A stretch of 64,000 nucleotides of DNA from Candidatus Methanosuratincola sp. GTDB taxonomy: Archaea; Thermoproteota; Methanomethylicia; Methanomethylicales; Methanomethylicaceae. The stretch is from the NCBI GenBank assembly GCA_037478935.1, contig JBBFLR010000005.1:1-64000 (forward strand), written 5' to 3'. The notes beneath the pieces are model-generated. The model was not told the origin of the DNA, did not search any database, and saw only the letters and a program-made list of their open reading frames with translations. Below are positions 60,647 through 64,000 of this stretch, piece by piece (the stretch's first letter is position 1; each line of letters starts with the position of its first letter). The translations under genes and the position numbers were made by a program.

Positions 60647-61585
60647 TTGCCTTATGAAATAGAGTATATCGACGTGGAGGCGAAGCACAGGCTCTGGTCA
60701 GACCTCACGAAGCGCCCCCTCTATACGCGGAAGGCCGACATATACGGGTGCTGCATCAAGCTCCTCACCGACAGCAGGCTCACCTCCGACCTGTGGTCAG
60801 ACAACTTCTACTCCTCGGACGAGAACAGGCGGTCCCACGGCAGGCTCCTCGCGGTCGAGGATCCGGTCCAGCCTCCCCACGTCAAGTACGACCCGTACAC
60901 AAAGACTGCAATTATCTTCAACATAGATTATTACGGCTGGATCAAGAGCGTCGCCCTCGCTGTGGCTGGCGAGATCCTTGAAGATTCGCACGAGATCTTC
61001 TCTGTCCACGGTGCAGCCCTTGACGTCAACGGATCCGGGGTCGCGATCATTGCAGGGAGCGGGGTCGGGAAGACGACCCACAGCTGGGGGATGCTCCGGA
61101 ACCCTGGCGTCAGGCTCCTTGCTGACGACTGGTTCTTCGTCAGGGTCTACGAGAGGAGCCTCCTCGCGTTCGGGTCCGAGAAGAACTGCTACGTGGACGC
61201 GGACCTGGGGCACATCTGGGGGGAGTACAAGAACATGCTCGACCGGGCGGTATTTGACAAGAGGGGGAGGGCCGTCGTCAACGCCAGGTGGGTTGTAGGG
61301 AACGACGGCGTGATCCCGATGACGACGCTCCGGAAGGTGGTACTCCTCAAGAGGGACCCGTCGGACGGGGCGGTGATCAGGGAGCTGGATCCGGGGGAGG
61401 CTTTCGAGATCCTCTCCAGGAACGGTTTCTACAACCCCCACCAGCTCGTCAACGACGGGAGGAAGTTCCAGCTCAGGAGCGGCTTCTTCAAGACCCTCCT
61501 CAGCAGGACGCGGATCTTCCTCGCGAACACAGCGCACCCTGCATCAGAAGTCCAGGACAGGATATTCCAGGCGGTCTCGGGATGA
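60647..61585 (+). CDS. HPr kinase/phosphorylase-like P-loop protein
   Basis: 312 residues. FSVHGAALDVNGSGVAIIAGSGVGKTT (about residues 121-147) corresponds to the His-x-strand-P-loop segment of HprK, and 'RLLADDWFFV' to its DD motif. The N-terminal 110 residues are not the HprK N-domain. A sugar phosphotransferase system is not expected in such archaea, so the target is probably another protein or metabolite. Starts with TTG; located 66 bases upstream of the second ApgM on the same strand. Confidence 0.75.
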   Translation: MPYEIEYIDVEAKHRLWSDLTKRPLYTRKADIYGCCIKLLTDSRLTSDLWSDNFYSSDENRRSHGRLLAVEDPVQPPHVKYDPYTKTAIIFNIDYYGWIKSVALAVAGEILEDSHEIFSVHGAALDVNGSGVAIIAGSGVGKTTHSWGMLRNPGVRLLADDWFFVRVYERSLLAFGSEKNCYVDADLGHIWGEYKNMLDRAVFDKRGRAVVNARWVVGNDGVIPMTTLRKVVLLKRDPSDGAVIRELDPGEAFEILSRNGFYNPHQLVNDGRKFQLRSGFFKTLLSRTRIFLANTAHPASEVQDRIFQAVSG

Positions 61586-61651
61586 ACCATCCCGATTCGA
61601 GAACAGTTAAATACCCCGCCAGCTCGACTTACTCCCACTGAGGGCTAGAAA

Positions 61652-62926
61652 ATGCAGAAGAAGCACGTGCTCTACATCCTGCTTGACGGGCTCGGCGACC
61701 GCCCGGTGGCAGAATTCGGCAACAGGACCCCGCTCGAGGCGGCGAACCGCCCGAAGATGGATGCGCTTGCCAGGGGAGGGAGATCTGGCGTCGTCTACAC
61801 TGTCGGAAGGGGGATCGCGCCAGAGTCAGACGTGGCTGTAATCAGCATGCTCGGCTATGACCCGCACACGACCTACACCGGCAGGGGGCCGATCGAGGTC
61901 TTTGGCTCAGGGATGGCGATGGAGAATGGCGACCTTGCCGTACGGTGCAACTTTGCCACCTTCAGCAGCGACTTCACGATAATAGACAGGCGGTGCGGAA
62001 GGTCGCTCACGACTGAAGAGGCCCGGCTGCTGGCCGATGCGATCAACAGGGAGGTGAAGCTCGAGTCCTTCCCTGCAGAGTTCGAGTTCAGGAGTACGGT
62101 CGGCCACAGGGGCGTCCTCCTGATCAGGTGCAAGGAGGGAAAGCTCTCAGGAAACATCTCGAACACAGACCCTGCCTACCTAAAGAAGGGGGGGATGGGG
62201 ATAGCGCTCGAGACCTTCGAGAACAAGGTCCAGGCCGCAGCCCCCTTGGACGGGAGCGAAGAAGCCATGAGAGCGGCAGAACTACTGAACGAGTTCACCC
62301 GGAAGAGCTACAAGGTGCTCGAGGCCCACCAGATTAACAAGGAGCGCATTGCCCAGGGGAAGCCGCCGGCGAACGGTATACTCGGCAGGGACGCGGGATC
62401 CTCGCTGCCGAACTTCACACCCGTCACCGAGCTGTACGGTATGGAATTTGCGGCGATGGTCGAGATGCCTGTTGAGCGGGGGATATCCCTACTCTGCGGC
62501 ATGGACTCGGTCGAGCTCCCGAAATCAACAGGCGACCTCTCATTGGACTATGAGAGGCGTGCGGAGCTCGCGAACGAGTTGATCCAGTGTTACGGAGGCG
62601 TGTACATCCACATAAAGGGACCGGACGAGCCTGCACACGACGGAGACTGCGCCGGGAAGAGGAAGTCGATTGAGCTGATCGACGAGCACTTCTTCGGGCA
62701 CCTCCAAGTCGACCTTGAAAAAACAGTTGTCGTCGTCACCGCGGACCATTCGACCCCGTGTTCATTGAGGGCGCACTCGGACGATCCGGTGCCTCTAATT
62801 GTCACCGGAGCAGGGATACGGCCTGACGGGACAGGCGAGTTTGGCGAATCTGCGTGCAGGAGCGGCTCCCTCGGAGAGATCGACGGGGTCAATCTGCTAA
62901 AAAGAGTGATAGGGCTGGTTTCCTAA
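61652..62926 (+). CDS. apgM: 2,3-bisphosphoglycerate-independent phosphoglycerate mutase, archaeal type (copy 2)
   Basis: 424 residues. Metal-binding LYILLDGLGDRP, nucleophile region APESDVAVISMLGYDPHTTYTGRGPIE, and the later 'VVVTADHSTPCSLRAHSDDPVPL' metal site. Typical length and sequence for archaeal ApgM, closer to consensus than the copy at 6789-7979. Glycolysis/gluconeogenesis. ATG 61652. Confidence 0.9.
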   Translation: MQKKHVLYILLDGLGDRPVAEFGNRTPLEAANRPKMDALARGGRSGVVYTVGRGIAPESDVAVISMLGYDPHTTYTGRGPIEVFGSGMAMENGDLAVRCNFATFSSDFTIIDRRCGRSLTTEEARLLADAINREVKLESFPAEFEFRSTVGHRGVLLIRCKEGKLSGNISNTDPAYLKKGGMGIALETFENKVQAAAPLDGSEEAMRAAELLNEFTRKSYKVLEAHQINKERIAQGKPPANGILGRDAGSSLPNFTPVTELYGMEFAAMVEMPVERGISLLCGMDSVELPKSTGDLSLDYERRAELANELIQCYGGVYIHIKGPDEPAHDGDCAGKRKSIELIDEHFFGHLQVDLEKTVVVVTADHSTPCSLRAHSDDPVPLIVTGAGIRPDGTGEFGESACRSGSLGEIDGVNLLKRVIGLVS

Positions 62927-62966
62927 AATGAAATTTGGCTGCAAATACCGTTAAGAGGTGATTCAA

Positions 62967-63392
62967 ATGTCGAATGTACCAAAACGCCTTTACAGGTCTA
63001 ATTCAAACAGGATACTCGGAGGGGTATGCGGCGGAATAGCCGAGTACTTTAACGTCGATCCGGTTATTGTGCGACTCATCTGGATAGTGTTCACGGTAAT
63101 CTACGGTTTTGGTATCCTCCTGTATTTGATTGCATGGGTGATCATACCCCGTTCACCGGAAGGCTACTCGCCGCCTCAGCAGGGGGGCGGCACTACTGCA
63201 TTTTCCCTTAATAGGGGAGCCCGGAGGGCACTTGTAGTCTTCGGTCTGATCCTGGTTCTGTTCGGGGCACTTGAGATTACCGGGCTCTCGAAGCCGATCA
63301 AGGCATTCATAGCGAGCACTTTCTCCTTCCCTTTTATTTTTATATGGCTAGGAATAACCATAATAGTGATCGCAGTATTGAGCCGGAGATAA
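62967..63392 (+). CDS. PspC domain membrane protein
   Basis: 141 residues from ATG 62967, preceded by GAGGTGA. PspC domain 'KRLYRSNSNRILGGVCGGIAEYFNVDPVIVRLIWIVF' followed by a membrane helix, a Pro/Gly-rich linker, and two further helices at the C-terminus. PspC-type proteins sense or answer membrane stress in bacteria; archaeal role not established. Confidence 0.88.
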   Translation: MSNVPKRLYRSNSNRILGGVCGGIAEYFNVDPVIVRLIWIVFTVIYGFGILLYLIAWVIIPRSPEGYSPPQQGGGTTAFSLNRGARRALVVFGLILVLFGALEITGLSKPIKAFIASTFSFPFIFIWLGITIIVIAVLSRR

Positions 63393-63398
63393 ACCGCT

Positions 63399-64000
63399 GT
63401 GTCGCTGGGTCCTGTACTTGCACTCTCAGTATCGGCCGCCGTCGTTATGTTAGGATTCGGGCTGATAATGCCATTTCTCCCCGTGTATGCCCAACTGCTC
63501 GGTGCCGCAAGCGGCGTTGACATCGGCATCCTATCCTCCGCCTTTCTCGTCACAAGGACCCTACTAGCCACTCCCGCTGGGTCGTTCTCAGACAGGCTGG
63601 GCAGGAAGCGGATCATAGTTGTCGGGCTTGCCCTGTATTCCATCCTCTCGGTCATGTTTGCCTTCGCCTCCACCTGGGTCGAGCTGATAATGTTCCGGGC
63701 CCTCCAGGGGGTCGCGTCTGCAATGGTCTGGCCCGCGTCTACCGCACTGGTCGCAGAGATGTCCATCCCTGAGAGGAGGGGTACTGCCATGGGCGTGTTC
63801 AACTCAGTTTCAATGAGCGGCTGGATGGTCGGGCCGGCGCTCGGTGGCGCAATCCAATGGTACTCGAGGAATGCCCTAGGGATGGGGCTGCTCGACAGCT
63901 TCAGGACCCCTTTCTACGCGTCTGCCCTGCTCTCCTTGGCATCGATGGTTTTGGTGGTGCTGCTTGTGAGGGGCACAAAGATCTCTGAACCGAGGAGCAG
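63399..64000 (+). CDS. MFS transporter, 3' end cut by window edge
   Basis: The frame opens at GTG 63399, 7 bases after the PspC gene, and stays open to the last base (200 codons). Translated start MSLGPVLALSVSAAVVMLG; loop motif GSFSDRLGRKRII and 'FRALQGVASAMVWPASTALVAEM' identify a drug-efflux-type MFS protein. Related in style to the MFS genes at 44211 and 50362. Confidence 0.85.
   Translation, partial: MSLGPVLALSVSAAVVMLGFGLIMPFLPVYAQLLGAASGVDIGILSSAFLVTRTLLATPAGSFSDRLGRKRIIVVGLALYSILSVMFAFASTWVELIMFRALQGVASAMVWPASTALVAEMSIPERRGTAMGVFNSVSMSGWMVGPALGGAIQWYSRNALGMGLLDSFRTPFYASALLSLASMVLVVLLVRGTKISEPRS

Overview
The window is archaeal. Evidence: 2,3-bisphosphoglycerate-independent phosphoglycerate mutases of the archaeal ApgM type (two copies), an ADP-forming acyl-CoA synthetase subunit, an Nre repair protein, a UPF0282 hydrolase, archaeal corrinoid-salvage enzymes (CobY, CbiS, archaeal CobT), prepilins with class III signal peptides, and AT-rich TATA elements about 27 bases before start codons that imply leaderless transcripts. 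The sequence is fairly GC-rich with tightly overlapping genes. A TACK-group archaeon, perhaps Bathyarchaeia-like, is plausible, but that placement is inference. No rRNA, tRNA, CRISPR array, IS element or replication origin was recognised.

Layout. 1-5 kb: the C-terminal part of a divergent family B DNA polymerase (cut by the window edge), a sodium/solute symporter, and an alpha/beta hydrolase coupled to an acyl-adenylate ligase. 5-8 kb: FMN reductase, Acr3 arsenite exporter and ApgM. 8-19.2 kb: a long corrinoid uptake and salvage operon (BtuF, BtuC, BtuD, two PP-loop ATPases, CobD-type decarboxylase, CbiB, CbiS, CobS, CobY, CobT and an unknown Rossmann/Cys protein). It covers import, cobinamide trimming and nucleotide-loop assembly, with no corrin-ring synthesis genes. 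19.2-20.8 kb: MsrB, a small membrane protein, a ferritin-like protein and a non-coding stretch.

20.8-24.3 kb is the most unusual stretch: a minus-strand operon encoding a stand-alone CARF-like sensor, a PIN-domain nuclease and a HAD hydrolase. Upstream, on the same strand, lie a zinc-ribbon protein and a CARF-like/winged-helix regulator. No CRISPR array or cas effector gene is nearby. 24-33 kb: HhH glycosylase-like protein, DUF2284, radical SAM-TRAM, acyl-CoA synthetase subunit, pyruvate-kinase-domain protein, Lrp regulator, and a copper group (CopA, Fe-S protein, and a 47-residue YHS protein). 33-38 kb: UPF0282 hydrolase, an anchored surface protein, and Nre coupled to an SplB-like radical SAM enzyme. 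38-44 kb: a type IV pilus-like operon with four prepilins, an ATPase and a platform protein. 45-50 kb: thioredoxin and a group 3b-like NiFe hydrogenase operon (hydBGDA order), then a winged-helix regulator.

50-64 kb: MFS and ABC-2 transporters and an NCS1 permease; then an AT-rich island with a secreted-looking protein ending in a 16-cysteine tail, translationally coupled to a multi-pass membrane protein (bacteriocin-like layout). After that come an MBL-fold protein, LysE, TldD, an isochorismatase-like hydrolase, an HprK-like kinase, the second ApgM, a PspC protein and a partial MFS gene at the right edge. Several reading frames (BtuF, the Cys-rich precursor, possibly the pilus ATPase) run upstream of their first canonical start into plausible coding sequence with Shine-Dalgarno-like sequence but only ATA or ATT start codons.
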